Assembly (NCBI RefSeq): GCF_030272615.1 | Contig: NC_081406.1 | Coordinates: 170,757,361 to 170,821,360, forward strand | Reading direction: 5' to 3' | Source of the DNA: Cryptomeria japonica | Lineage: Eukaryota > Streptophyta > Pinopsida > Cupressales > Cupressaceae | DNA: 64,000 nucleotides | Shown here: piece after piece, positions 32,415 through 44,385 of the stretch | Layout of the letters: each line of letters begins with the position of its first letter | Numbering within the stretch: the first letter of the stretch is position 1 | The notes under the pieces: model-generated | Database searches by the model: none | Told to the model about the DNA's origin: nothing | What the model saw: the letters and a program-made list of their open reading frames with translations, nothing else | Program-made: the position numbers and the translations under genes

Positions 32415-34895
32415 CGTCCCTAAGAACTAATGTTTTTTTTTAGGTTTTTGTGAGTTGTGAGACGCAGGTTTCAAAATAATGCGACTACAGAAAACAAAAA
32501 AAAAATCTTTTTTGCAGGTTCCAGAATAGCGGCTCTGTATTTCTGTGCAACAGCTTCTTTTCTATTTCTATTTCATTTTTGTTTATGTTCTTTTTCTATT
32601 TCTGTTTCAGTTTCAGCATGATAGCTCTGCGATTAGCGCGAGCGTTTTTGTGGGAATTTGAATTCCTGTTATCCGATCTGTTATTTGCTCTATTATCTGC
32701 TCTGTTTAATTATAATCTATGTGAAAGTAGGAGAGTATGCTCTTGTCTATATAGACAATTAGAAATCTAAACCTTTCACTTTTCTATTCTGTTTAGCGCG
32801 ACTGTATGCTTTGACCGCAGGAAAGTGTGAAAATAGGAGAGTATGCTCTTGTCTATCTAGACAATCAGAAATTCGGACCTTTGACACTTTTCTATCTGTT
32901 TAGTGCTACTGTCTACTCTGTTAATCTGTCTGAAATTTTTAGGCGCTAACTGTAGTCTGCATTTTTTTTTATTTCCTGTTATCTGCTTTGTTTAAATATA
33001 ATTTGTCTGACTGTAAGAAAGTGTGAAAGTAGGAGATTATGCTCTTGTCTATCTAGACAATCAGAAATCCGGACCTTTGACATTTTTTTTTATTCTGTTA
33101 AATTTAAGGTTTCTGCTCTGTTAAATCTAGGGTTTCTGTCTGCTCTGTTAAATCTAAGGTTTTTTATTTTATTTTAAGAGTAAAAAATTTTCTATTTTTT
33201 CGTCATATCTTCTTTATCTCGACTACATTTTCCTCCAAACTTCACCAGATTTTCTGCATTGCCATTTTCCACATTTCCTTCCTTGGAGGCCTTATCCCAA
33301 AAATCCACTTTTTGAAACCCAAAATCTCATATTTCTCTATTTTTAGGGTTTGTCATAACTCCTTCCCCTTTTATCCAATCACCTCCAAATTTTTCTCATA
33401 TTAGCCATCTCCAACTTTTGCTTCTTCGTCCCTCTTGGACAAATTTTCCCATTCCTTCATCTCTCCTCCAAAATCCCCATTTTTCGCTTGCCTATCCCTT
33501 GGAAAGCGGCAAAAACCTAGTCAAACCGCATTTACCCATCAAAGCTTTCTTCAAATCCACATTTGTCATTAGTAAAAAGGTTTTTATTCATGTTTTTCTA
33601 TTCATTCCCAAAAAATCAAAAAAATTAATATTTTTGTCATTTTGTTGTTTTTTGCAGGACGTTTGTTGAAGACTCTATTTTTCCAAACTACTAATCAAGT
33701 TGTTTTGCAGGATGCTTTTTGAAGACTCCATTTTTCAAACTACTAATAGGTTGCCTAGCTGATTCAACCAAATATTGTGCATTTATTTAAATTAGGCACC
33801 TAGATATTAATTAAAATGGAATGAACCATTGTCTTATGTGTCTTTAAGAAAAGCATAAAGGTAGGAAAGTATGCTCTCATCTTACTAGACAATCAAAAAT
33901 CTAGATCCTCCAACCTTTTTTTGTTTGATTGTGTGTTTACCTCTAGCGGGCCTGCCCTCCCAACTTTCTCTTTGAGAAGGTAAGAGGGGAACGACCCAAG
34001 TGAGTACACCCAGACCTAGGGTTCCCAACTCACTATAATAAATAGGCCATTGACTACGAAAGAGTTAATGGTTGGGGCTACATGAGAGTTCACTCTCACA
34101 TTGGGTGCTTAGTAGGATCCTAGAGATCTCAATCACGCTTGCGTGACTACTAAGTTCTTGGTGCTTCGTTGGGCTATAGGCCTCAATTACGCTTGCGCAA
34201 CTTCGAAGGGTAGCTCCTAATGGGAAGACTTACTAAACACCTTGTTCATAGTGGCCAAAAACCTTCTAGTCATTGGTGTAGGAGGTCAGACCTCTGAAGT
34301 GACCCATATTCTTACGGCCCTTAGTAGAGACACAAAGATCACCATGAGGAGTTTTCATGGGAATTGATGCTTGGCTGCCTCGAGAAGTGAGTGTCATGGA
34401 GGGGAGCCAGTGGGGTCAAGCTTATAAGTGTCTGCTCTGGGTAAGCGTAGATGGGAAACCAATTGGGATTCAATGACTATTGTCCTTGCTAGCCTTAAGA
34501 ATGTTGTATATGAGCATGGGTGTCTTTGATATAATATGTATTTGATCACTGTGTTTTCCTTGTTTGATACATACTTGCCAAGAGTAGACTAAAAACACAT
34601 CTTTGTCATGACACAAACAATTGTCCAAGTCATTACCCACACGAAGTCCAAAATTGCATCAAAACTCTGTCCATCCCATTTTTCATAAGCCCAAGAGAGA
34701 AGCTAAGAGTTTATCCTCTATGTCAACATTCAAGTTTTTCTTTTGAAACACCTATTATCATCCAAATCAGGGTGGTCATATCCCTTCATACAACTTGTCA
34801 TTCAAGTCGATCCTCCATTAAGTTGTAATCATGTCAAAGACAACCTAGTTATCAAGTTTCTTCTAAACCATCACTACCATACCTTCTTCATCAAT
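32415..34895 (+). other. Element 6 long 5' leader
   Basis: About 2.5 kb without a convincing gene. Four copies of a roughly 46-bp motif (32721-32766, 32827-32872, 33023-33068, 33855-33900) contain TATGCTCTTGTCTAT and, in copies 1-3, the near-palindrome TTGTCTATCTAGACAA. From about 33855 to 34610 the leader resembles the Element 5 leader (minus strand, 53870-54470), including TAGC(A/G)GGC(T/C)TGCCCTC. Confidence 0.65.
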
Positions 34896-35249
34896 CATCC
34901 TCAAATTTCTTAAATCCTTTCATCCTCAATTTTATTAAATCCTTTCATCACAAATTTCTCAAATCCTTTCATCACAAATTTCTTAAGTCCTTTCATCCTC
35001 AAATTTCTTAAATCCTGAAATTTCTCAAGTCTTTTCATCCTGAAATTTCTTAAATTTTTTTTTTTTCATCACAAATTTATCAAGTCTTTTCATCCTCAAA
35101 TTTCTTAAATCTTTTCATCACAAATTTATTAAGTCCTTTCATCCTCAAATTTCTCAAATCCTTTCATCACAAATTTCTTAAATCCTTTCATCACAAATTT
35201 CTTAAGTCCTTTCATCACATTTTTCCTAAGTCTTTTCATCACAAATATC
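34896..35249 (+). repeat. 24-25 bp tandem repeat upstream of gag
   Basis: About fourteen units of the form CATCACAAATTTCTTAAGTCCTTT, cut here as CATCACAAATTTCTTAAG plus TCCTTT. CATCAC and CATCCTC versions alternate. One unit contains a long T-run and two are shortened. The array ends four bases before the gag start codon at 35254. Confidence 0.85.
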
Positions 35250-35253
35250 GTGT

Positions 35254-37088
35254 ATGGTTGCAACTCGATCCCAAAAGAAAAAGATGGCTGAACAACAATA
35301 TGGCATGCCAGACATTGGTGTCCTATATGAAGATCCCACACAAGATCATACACAAAGTGGGCAACCTAGCGATCAAGATCAAAGTCAAAATCTTGACATG
35401 GTTAACCAAGATGAACTTTGTCCGGAAGTGCAAACTTTCCTAGCGGATTCTTATAACCAAGAGATGATGGAAAAGTTTATTAAACACAATCCTACTGCAC
35501 TTCTGAAAACTCTCCTTGAACATGGAGCTCAAATTTCGCTTGAATTTTATAGATTCACTCTCACCTAACAACCACAAGGAGACATCGCTCCCACACAAAG
35601 TGTTGCACCTACTATTCAAACTCAATCAATTGCAGCCCCATCAATCATCCAGGCTCAATCAATGCCGCCTGCGGTACCTCCCACCATGGTCTCCATCCCA
35701 CCTTCTTCCTCCTTACCATCCATACCACTATCAAATCCAATCTCATCTATTCTCCAACAAACTTCTATACCACCTCCTTCTATTCAACCACATATTTCTA
35801 TTCCACCAACTTCCCTTCCTCCCAACAATGTTGCAAATTTTATCTGGGCCGTATTCAATCCCATCACAACAGTTGGCGTACCGCAACCAACTATCCCTCA
35901 AACCCCAGTGACATCGGTCATCACATCCCACATTTCCACCTCCTCATCATATCAATATATTGGTGGTGGTGCACCTTCTTTGGTTCATCCAATTCTTGGG
36001 GCAAATACAATTCATCAATATCAAAGTCCACAACAAGACCTCATCAAGGAAATTCAAGACATGAAGAATATCATCAAGGACATGAAACAAAGTACTAATA
36101 AAAGGAAAACTTACTCGATCAAAGAGTTTTTCCCTTGTCCTTACGACCCGTCTATATCAGTTGCACCATATCCCCCGGGATTTGAGATCCCTAAATTCAC
36201 CAAGTATTAAGGCAAAGGAGATCCACGCGACCATGTCCGAGAATTCCACATCTTATGCCAAGAAGTCTCCTATAGTGACCTTTATCTTCGCAGACTCTTT
36301 CCCAAGAGTCTCATGGGAGACGTCTTGGCATGGTTCTCATCTTTACCACGAGGTTACATTGTCTCTTTTCCAGACTTGGCAGAAAAATTTGTGGCCCACT
36401 ATGCATACAACATGGGTAATGATGTATCTATGATGGACTTATGTAATACAAAACAAAGGCCCGGAGAAACCTTCACTGATTTCCTACAAAGATGGCAACA
36501 TCTTATCAAGAAATTCCAGTGGGACATGCCAGAACAACATCAAATTGAGCTATTCCAAAAGAACTTGGTGCCTGAACTTTCAAAACCTTTAATATCTCAA
36601 TGTATCAAATCCTTCCAAAAATTGACAGATAAGGGCCTCGCCCTCGAACGTGTCTTGTTGGAGGAAGGAACCTTGAAACATTACTAGAAATCAACACAAA
36701 GTTCTTCCTCTTATTATAACGACAAGCCAAAATTCTAGTCCAAAAACAAAAATGTGGTCAATGATGGTATAACTAATGCAAAGCGGGTCCAAACCATGGC
36801 CTCTCCCCCAAAATCCACCACTAATAATCATCAATTCAATAATCAAGACAATCAAAATCAATCCAAAAAACCTCACAACAATGTCTCAATCTAGGGACGA
36901 CCACCCCGATTGAATAACAGGACTCTAAGAGATTTCACTCCTCTAGCTAAGCCTATTGAAGTGGTGTTTCAAAAACTTGTCCAAGCAGGTGTAGTGGTTT
37001 TTCCAATCACTCGCCCAAACTGAGATGGTATAAAGAAAATGAGTATTGTGAATACCATCATATCAAGGGACATGATACACGAAAGTGT
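35254..37088 (+). pseudogene. Element 6 gag
   Basis: Starts at ATG 35254 (MVATRSQKK...). One frame runs to about 37020 with stops at 35566-35568, 36208-36210, 36685-36687 and later. Then comes a frameshift. A Pro/Ser/Ile-rich stretch (35650-35990) precedes the capsid. The capsid core (36210-36690) has GDVLAWFSSLP, the A-x-x-W-F signature of gypsy gag. A C-x2-H-x4-H-x4-C knuckle (CEYHHIKGHDTRKC) lies at 37047-37088, in the form typical of Tat gag proteins. The protein would form particles and bind genomic RNA. Confidence 0.82.
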
Positions 37089-39290
37089 ATGAAACTGAAG
37101 ATCTACATACAAGATCTCATTGATAGAGGTGAGATTGAGATAGCAAATACAAAACTTGGTAATAACAATGACAAACTCAAAATGTACCAGGAACCCTTCC
37201 TGAAGCATGATAAAGGAAAAGACTCATCATCTAACACAATGGGTTATGACTATGCTAATCATGTAACCAGTTTTAATTTTTTGGTAGGTCGCATTGAACC
37301 TGTAGACAATAATGTCAATGTCATAACCATCCAAGGAGTTAATCCTTCTTCTTCCCAAAGCAGACGAAATCCTGCTCAGATAGTCATTCAAGGCGCTGCA
37401 CCTTCCACCTCCCATTTCCATAATGACTGCAATGCAACTACATGCCAAGGAAGAGTCACCATCCAAGGAGTTCCTCCCCCACCAAACCCCCCACCCATGT
37501 TTTCCACCTGCCGATATGACCTCCTTGATCAACTTGGGAAGACACCCGCGCAGATCTCCATTTTGGAACTTCTCAAGACCTCTTCCGTCCATAAAGAAAT
37601 TTTGGAACAAGCCCTTCTCCAATCACGCGTTCCAGATAACATCAACGCCACCCAGTTCCAAGTCCTCATTGGAAACCTTGTTGCCCAACAACACATTGTA
37701 TTTAACTCCAAAGATGCTCCCGCAGATGAAGACCATAACAAACCTTTGCACATCGAAGCTCTTATCCACAAGCACAAGGTCAAACGTATCCTAATAGATG
37801 GTGGGTCTGGGCTTAATCTGTGTACATACAAATTAATAAAACAATTGGAACTTTTTGAGGATCTGATAGACACATCAGGAAGGATCACAATAAAGGCATA
37901 TGATGATGCAGAAAGAATTTCAAAGGGTGTGGTCACCTTACCTCTTCAAGTGGGCCCCATTACAATTTAAACCCCTTGCCAAGTACTAGATCTTGACCTC
38001 CCCTACAACATTCTCCTCGGGAGGCCATGGATTCATTCCTTGCAGGTTGTACCCTCCACTTATCACCAATGGATCAAATTCCCCTATAACGGAAGAGAGA
38101 TCACTATCAAAGGTGATCCCCAACCTTTTCAATATTGCAAACTATTAGAGGGGAAGCATCTGTATCATTGCCCACTAAATAGACCCTTGCCAATGCCTGC
38201 ATCTGACACATCAAATGTTGCCTCCACATCATCCCAACCAGATAATCAAATCAAGATCTTGGACAATGGCTATGGAGAATACAAATTGGAGGACGTCTTA
38301 TTAATAGGCAACCTCCCTCTCTCTCCTAAGTTATTTGGCAAACCAAAAGAGATAAAAAAGGATCCAAAACCAATCTTGCAATGCCAAAACACCACCTTCC
38401 AGCAATGGGGCCACTTGATAACGAGAGCCTCGAAGCAGATATCTTTTCATGGCTGTACCAGGAAGAAGATGAAGATCCAACAAGAATATCCAAATAAATG
38501 TACCCAAAAGCATCTGCCATAGTTTAAAAAATGGGTTACAAAGGACACGACGTGGGACCAGAGGAGAAAGGAAGAAAAACACCCATAAATCCTATCTCCT
38601 ACAGATACAATAGAGGCTTGGGGTACACCCTGGTGCCTAAGATTACTATCACTGGTACCCTTCTAGGCCTTCAGATATCGAAAGCGCTGACGGAGAGGAA
38701 TTCCATGAAATGCCTTTTGAATATGAGAAAGATATCTTCTTGGATGCTTACATCAATACCATCACCCCCGTAACCCATCCCACTTCACATGAGCTACATC
38801 TTGTCCATCCTGAACTCATTGACTGGGGCCAACGAGACAAACCCACTTTAGATATCTGCATCGACAATAATGCTCTCAGTTCTCTCCTAACAGTGCAAAA
38901 TATGGAAGATTGTAGTAGAATTGAGGGTATTCAACTACATGAAAATGGATACTTTGGTAGTCAAGTCAATTCCCTTAGCCACAAAAAAGATAATAAAAGA
39001 AAAAGATATGATTCCCTAGGTGAAAACCTCCCTGAAGCACCTTTGGATGAACAAGAAATAAAAACAAAGGGCGTATCTGAAAGTGAAAACCTAGAAAAGG
39101 CACTTGACGATGAGGGATTTGACCTCCCTACCATTGGTTACCTTCCACAGGACAAATCAAAATTGTTGATAGAAGAAATAGGCAACATCAACATGGGCAC
39201 CAAAGTCATTCCAAAAAATGTGCTCATTACCAAATCCCTCACAGAAATCGAGAAACAAGACTTCATCAACTTCCTTACAGAGGTAAAAAT
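37089..39290 (+). pseudogene. Element 6 protease and protease-RT linker
   Basis: The open frame 37089-37970 ends in the aspartic protease. The active site is Asp-Gly-Gly (ILIDGGSGLNL) at 37797, the usual Tat-lineage version. NILLGRPWIHSL follows at about 38006 after a stop at 37968-37970. Frame changes and stops lie at 38520-38770. From 38710 an open frame (a charged linker of about 190 residues) continues into RT. The linker has no recognised fold and corresponds to 51214-52200 in Element 5 and 62570-63993 in Element 7. Confidence 0.8.
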
Positions 39291-40270
39291 CAATTTTGCA
39301 TGGTCCTATTCCGATATGCCAGGGTTGGACCCTACCTTGGTGGTTCACAATCTTGCCGTCTGCCCAGATGCAAAACCTATAAAACAAAAATTGCGCAAAA
39401 TGCACCCACATATTGCACTCCTAGTCAAGGCGGAACTCCAAAAGTTGTTAGACGCAGAATTTATCAAACCAATAGATTATGTTGAATGCGTCTCCAACAT
39501 TGTACCTGTCGGCAAACCTGCTGGGGGCATCCGCATCTGCACAGATTTCTGAGATCTAAATATAGCTTGTCCTAAAGATGATTTCCCACTCCCTAATATA
39601 GACATGATTGTGGACCTTAGAGCAGGACATGAAATGTTATCGCTAATGGATGGGTTTTTTGGATACAACCAAATCAAGATAGCAAATGAGGATCAGCATA
39701 AAACTGCATTCACAACACCATGGGGTACCTTTTGTTACCGGGTCATGCCTTTTGGCCTTAAAAATGCTAGAACTACGTATCAACGGGCAATGACAACAAT
39801 TTTTCATGACCTCTTGCACAAAATTATGGAGGACTATGTGGATGATCTGCTAGGAAAATCCAACACAAGACAAGAACACATCCCCATTCTAAAACAGATC
39901 TTTGAAAGATTGGAAAAATACAAGCTGCACCTAAATCCCAAAAAGTGTGTGTTTGGTGTCACATCAAGAAAACTATTGGGATTCATTGTTTCCCGCATAG
40001 GCATTGAGGTTGATCCCGCAAAGGTAAAAGCTATTATGGAAATGCCTCCACCAAAAACTCTCATACAATTGTGCAGTCTCCAGGGAAAACTCCAGTCTGT
40101 CAGGCGTTTCATTTCACAGCTAGCAGACAAGTGCCATCCATTTGCACACCTATTGCGTAAAGACACAAAATTTAAATGGGATTGCCTATGTCAAAAGGCC
40201 TTTGAGAAATTAAAAGATTATCTAGCATCACCTCCCATATTGATGCCATTTACTACATCAGTCGAACATT
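39291..40270 (+). pseudogene. Element 6 reverse transcriptase
   Basis: Nearly intact RT. It shows MPGLDPTLVVH at the start, KPAGGIRICTDF then a stop (TGA, 39550-39552) where Element 5 has Arg, LSLMDGFFGYNQ, MPFGLKNA, and an intact catalytic Tyr-Val-Asp-Asp at 39835-39846. Thumb motifs (GFIVSRIGIEVDP) follow. The frame ends abnormally at 40275, where a short deletion fuses the start of RNase H to its later part. Confidence 0.85.
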
Positions 40271-40990
40271 GGTAGGATATGAACTCAATTACACCCCCAT
40301 TGAAAGAGTATGCTTGGCATTGGTGTTTAGCACACAAAAATTCCGACATTATATGCTAAACAACAGAACAAAACTAATTGCTAAAATCGATCCACTTAAA
40401 TATCTCTTGTCCAAGGCTGCTCTCACTGGCCGAATGGATAAATGGGTCATGCTCTTAAGTGAGTTTGACATTGGATATGTGGACAGAAAGGAAATCAAGG
40501 GACAAGTCATTGCAGATCAGTTGGCTGAAGCTCCACTTCCAGACGACCATCCTATTCTCACAGAATTACCAGATGAGTTCATTATGACTGTTACTACATC
40601 CTCCACATGGAAATTGTATTTTGATGGCTCCTACACTCAAAATGGATTGGGGGCAGGAATATTATTGGTCACACCTCAAGGAGATGGCATCCCCAAATCA
40701 TACAAGATAGCCTTTGCATGTACCAATAACATAGCAGAATACGAGGCCCTCATCACAGGTTTACGCTTGGCTATCCATTGGAAAATAAAGGAATTACAAT
40801 TCTATGGTGATTCCCAACTCATCATAAAACAAGTCAATGATAAATACCAGACAAAAGATGATAAACTCCTTCCCTACTATACCATGGTTGAAGATCTTAA
40901 GCAACATTTCACGGCAATCAAGTTTGACCAAATCCCATGAACAAACAATAGAGCTATAGATGCAATGGCCACCATTGGCTCCCTCCTTCA
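40269..40990 (+). pseudogene. Element 6 RNase H (truncated) and additional RNase H
   Basis: The classical gypsy RNase H is missing about 34 residues (about 100 bp) at about 40250, compared with Element 5 at about 50150-50250. The lost part includes the first catalytic region. Its C-terminal half (VGYELNYTP... to DIGYVDRKEIKGQVIADQL) remains. The additional RNase H follows (about 40602-40990) with all four acids: Asp in YFDGSY, Glu in AEYEAL, Asp in GDSQLI, and Asp in RAIDAMAT after a stop at 40938-40940. RT-RNH-aRNH-INT order identifies the Tat lineage. Confidence 0.85.
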
Positions 40991-42358
40991 AATGCCAGCA
41001 CACAGTCAGAAGTGCGAGTTCTTAGTCGAGCAATTGTTTATACCAGCATACGACCTACCAGAGTCTGAAATGGTGTGTGTTCTCATTGGTCTCGAATCCC
41101 CTTGGTACCAAGAAACCTTCACTTTCCTCAAAGACAACACCATTCCCCCACACCTCACCAAAACCCAACAACAAACCTTCATCTGCCGATGTGCCCGTTA
41201 CACCATCCTTGCAGACACCTTGTTCAGAAGGCATTTTGATGGTTCCCTCCTAAGGTGTTTAGATAAACAAGAAGCAGAATGGGCATTACGCGAAGTACAC
41301 GAGGGTATCTATGGGGCACACTCAAGTGGACTCACATTGGCTAAAAAACTTTTGAGAACAAGATACTATTGGCCTAAAATGGGAGAAGATGCATACAATT
41401 ATGTGAAGAAATGCATCCCTTGCCAGCAGCATGACGATAAGATTGATGCACCGTCACAAGAATTGCAGCCATTCATTACACCGTGGCCCTTCTCGCAGTG
41501 GGGGTTCAATCTCATTGGGAAAATCCACCCTTCATCTTCCAACGGACATAAATTCATTATCACCACCACCGAATACTTCACCAAGTGGGTAGAGGCTATC
41601 CCACTTACTTTCATCACTGGCAAGCAAATATCCAAATTCATCCTGAACTACCTAATCTGCCGATATGGCATCCCAAAAGTTATCATCACAGATAATGGTA
41701 AACAATTTAAGAACTAGGATGTCAAAGAACTCTGCCAAAAATTCAACATCCAACACCACTTCTCCACTCCATATTACCCCCAAGGCAATGACCAAGCTGA
41801 GGCTTCTAATAAAACCCTAATAAAAATCCTCAAAAAGACAGTCAATGAAGTGGGCTGTGATTGGCAACTCCAAATCCATCCTGCATTGTGGGCCTACCGC
41901 ACCTCCATCCACACCCCGACAGGTGCCACTCCTTATTGCCTAGTATTTGGTTCCAAAGCCATACTTCCCCTTGAGATCGAGATCCCCTCTCTAAGGGTAT
42001 CACTGCAAAACATCCTACCAGAGGAAGAATACAAAATTGCCCACTTACAAGAGCTAGAATTGTTAGATGAAAGGCGCCTCAAGGCCTTGAATTATCTCCA
42101 GGTATATCAAAACCGTCTACACATGAGTTATCATAAAAAAGTCAAAACTTGAGAATTCCAAGTTGGTGATCTTGTCCTCATGGAGAATCAGAAAAATCTA
42201 CAAGAAAGAGAAAAGAAAGGCAAGTTTGAGCCTAATTGGCTTGGACCATATGTAATTACAGCAAAATATGGATCAGGAGCTTATCAGTTGGCTACTCCTG
42301 AAGGCGATCCTGTGGATGATCCAATGAATATCATGCACCTCAAAAGATTTTATGCTTA
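40991..42358 (+). pseudogene. Element 6 integrase
   Basis: The zinc domain shows H-x3-H spacing at about 41300-41330 (EVHEGIYGAHSSG) and CIPCQQ at about 41412. The core has Asp in the FNLIGK region changed to Asn (usual LDLIGK; here GFNLIG at about 41505), Asp in ITDNG at about 41690, and Glu in QAEASNKT at about 41797. A stop at 41716-41718 replaces Gln. The C-terminal domain has the KGKFEPNWLGPY motif at about 42217. The Asp-to-Asn change and stops mean it is inactive. Confidence 0.83.
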
Positions 42359-43483
42359 GTCCTCAGAAAGTCTTAAATTATCAAAAAAAAAAATCAAAAA
42401 TTTTTTTTTAAAAAAAATGAGAAAAAGATCCTGAAAAAATCGTCACTTTGGTGAAAACCTGGCAAACAGGCACCTTATGACACAAAAAAATTAAAAAATC
42501 AGAAAAAGAAAGAAAAAAAAATTCGTCCATTAGTGAAAACCACTTGGTGGCGCTATGGACAAGTACCTTGGTGAAAACCTCTGTGCAAATGCCAAGGTAC
42601 TGTCTATCATGTCGATACTACAAATGATCTGCCATCTAGCCCACCCATGTGCAACATTCCTTCTTTTCCGACTCCCAATAAAACATGTGTATGATGATGA
42701 AGTCTTCGCCTGAGTCATGAACAAAGAATGTCCCATTGAAACTAATATTTTATGCCTTTGTGTGTAAGCTTCAAGAAGTCTTGAGAAAAAATCCCAAGTC
42801 CATCCTAGTTCTACTCTTGGCAAGAGGTATCATGTGGTTGCAAGGAAGAGACTTGTTAGATTTTGTTAGATCTTTTCATATAGGCTTGCATCTTTTTCCC
42901 TATGATTGCCACTATTTACGACTGCCTGGGTTCTTCCATATCCTGGTATGTTATGATAGGTGCATACTGGGGCATATTTCATAGTATGGCATGTTTTGGA
43001 TCCTTCTTGTATAAATTGGCGACCTGGTACTAGTGTTTATCAACACTTACCTTCTCGTGTACAAGAGGTATCAGTGTGTTTGAGGGTTTCCTTGCATGAA
43101 CCCACAACTTTGTATTAGTGTTTCTTAACACTTGCATTGTTGTATGCAAGAAATTCCCGTTTGTCTACAGAGTCAGTCCACGCCCTACGTTTCTCATGAC
43201 ATCCTGATTTCTATAATCAATGGTGCAAGTCACTGAGGGAAACATCAAACTAGGTTGGCTCTCCACATTTGTTGTGCACAAAATCTCACCATCATTCCAT
43301 CAAATCCTAAACTCAATAATCCTATGGAGTTCTCAATTGCCCCCATTTTCCTTCGTGGTCTCGCATCTCATATTCTTCTTTCCAAATACCTCATGATTGC
43401 TTCATATTTGTTCCTCATCTATCCCTTCCACCCTAATTTTTCTTCCTCTATTTTTTCCTCACATAATCAATTATGATTCTGAA
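42359..43483 (+). other. Element 6 3' noncoding region
   Basis: No gene. It begins with A-runs. It contains the direct repeat TTGGTGAAAACCT (about 42452 and 42569) and an inverted pair AGTACCTTGG / CCAAGGTACT (about 42560-42602) that could fold. A similar TTTGCCAGGTTTTCACC sits at the matching place in Element 5 (about 47885). Confidence 0.5.
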
Positions 43484-44164
43484 TCATATCTTATACAGGA
43501 TGAATCCTTCCTAAAACCAGATGCTCTGATCATGTCTTATACAAGATGAATCCTTCCTGAAACCAGATGTTGTGATCAATCATGTCTTATATAGGACGAA
43601 TCCTTCCTGAAGCCAGACGTTGTGATCTGATCATGTCTTATATAGGATGAATCCTTCCTGAAACCAGACATTGTGATCAGTCATGTCTTATACAGGATGT
43701 ATCCTTCCTGAAACCAGACACTCCGATCATGTCTTATACATGATGAATCCTTCTTGAAACCAGATGTTGTGATCAATCATGTCTTATACAGGATGAATTC
43801 TTCTTGAAACCAGATGTTGTGATCTGATCATGTCTTATACAGGATGAATCCTTCTTGAAACTAGACGTTGTGATCAGTCATGTCTTATACAAGATGTATC
43901 CTTCCTGAAACCAGACACTCTGATCATGTCTTATACAGGATGAATCCTTCCTGAAACCAGACGTTGTGATCAATCATGTCTTATACAGGATGAATCCTTC
44001 CTGAAACCAGACATTATGATCTGATCATGTCTTATACAGGATGAATCCTTCCTGAAACTAGATATTGTGATCAATCATGTCTTATACAAGATGAATCCTT
44101 CCTGAAACCAGACACTTTGATCATCTTTGTCTTATACAGGATGAATTCTTCTTGAAACCAGACT
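43484..44164 (+). repeat. 14-unit tandem array with four-unit higher order
   Basis: Units of 45-51 bp start TCATGTCTTATACAGGATG and continue with AATCCTTCCTGAAACCAGA. The unit ends cycle in the order CTCTGA, GATCAA, GATCTGA, GATCAG. The cycle occurs nearly three times (a period of about 195 bp), then breaks down in the last three units. Element 5 has three related units on the minus strand (46609-46746). Confidence 0.85.
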
Positions 44165-44370
44165 AAATCTAGATCTTATCAATCAAATCAAATCAAATCT
44201 ATCGGGATATCAATTTCGTAAAACTCCAAAGATCAAATACCTCAATTGATCTCCCGAGGGGGCATCACCATACCATAATCTATCAATCAAGAGCTGGGGC
44301 ATCCTATCAGACCAATATCAGCATCAAAACAAGATTATTCTTTGAATCAATGTGTCATCACACCTCACTT

Positions 44371-44385
44371 CAAAGAGGGGCACAA
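44371..44385 (+). other. Element 6 polypurine tract
   Basis: CAAAGAGGGGCACAA directly precedes the 3' LTR. Upstream sequence (CTCCCGAGGGGGC... and TTTGAATCAATGTG) matches the corresponding sites in Elements 4 and 5. Confidence 0.85.

Noticed and set aside
35129-35353. Minus-strand frame with repeated KKFVMKGF units
   Set aside because: It is produced by the 24-bp tandem repeat and is not a gene.
35516-35911. Plus-strand His/Leu/Pro-rich frame
   Set aside because: It overlaps the Element 6 gag in another register. The gag frame carries the family motifs.
43484-44164. CRISPR-like array of 45-51 bp units
   Set aside because: The whole unit is repeated, with no unique spacers, no cas genes and a plant retrotransposon context. 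It is an ordinary tandem repeat.
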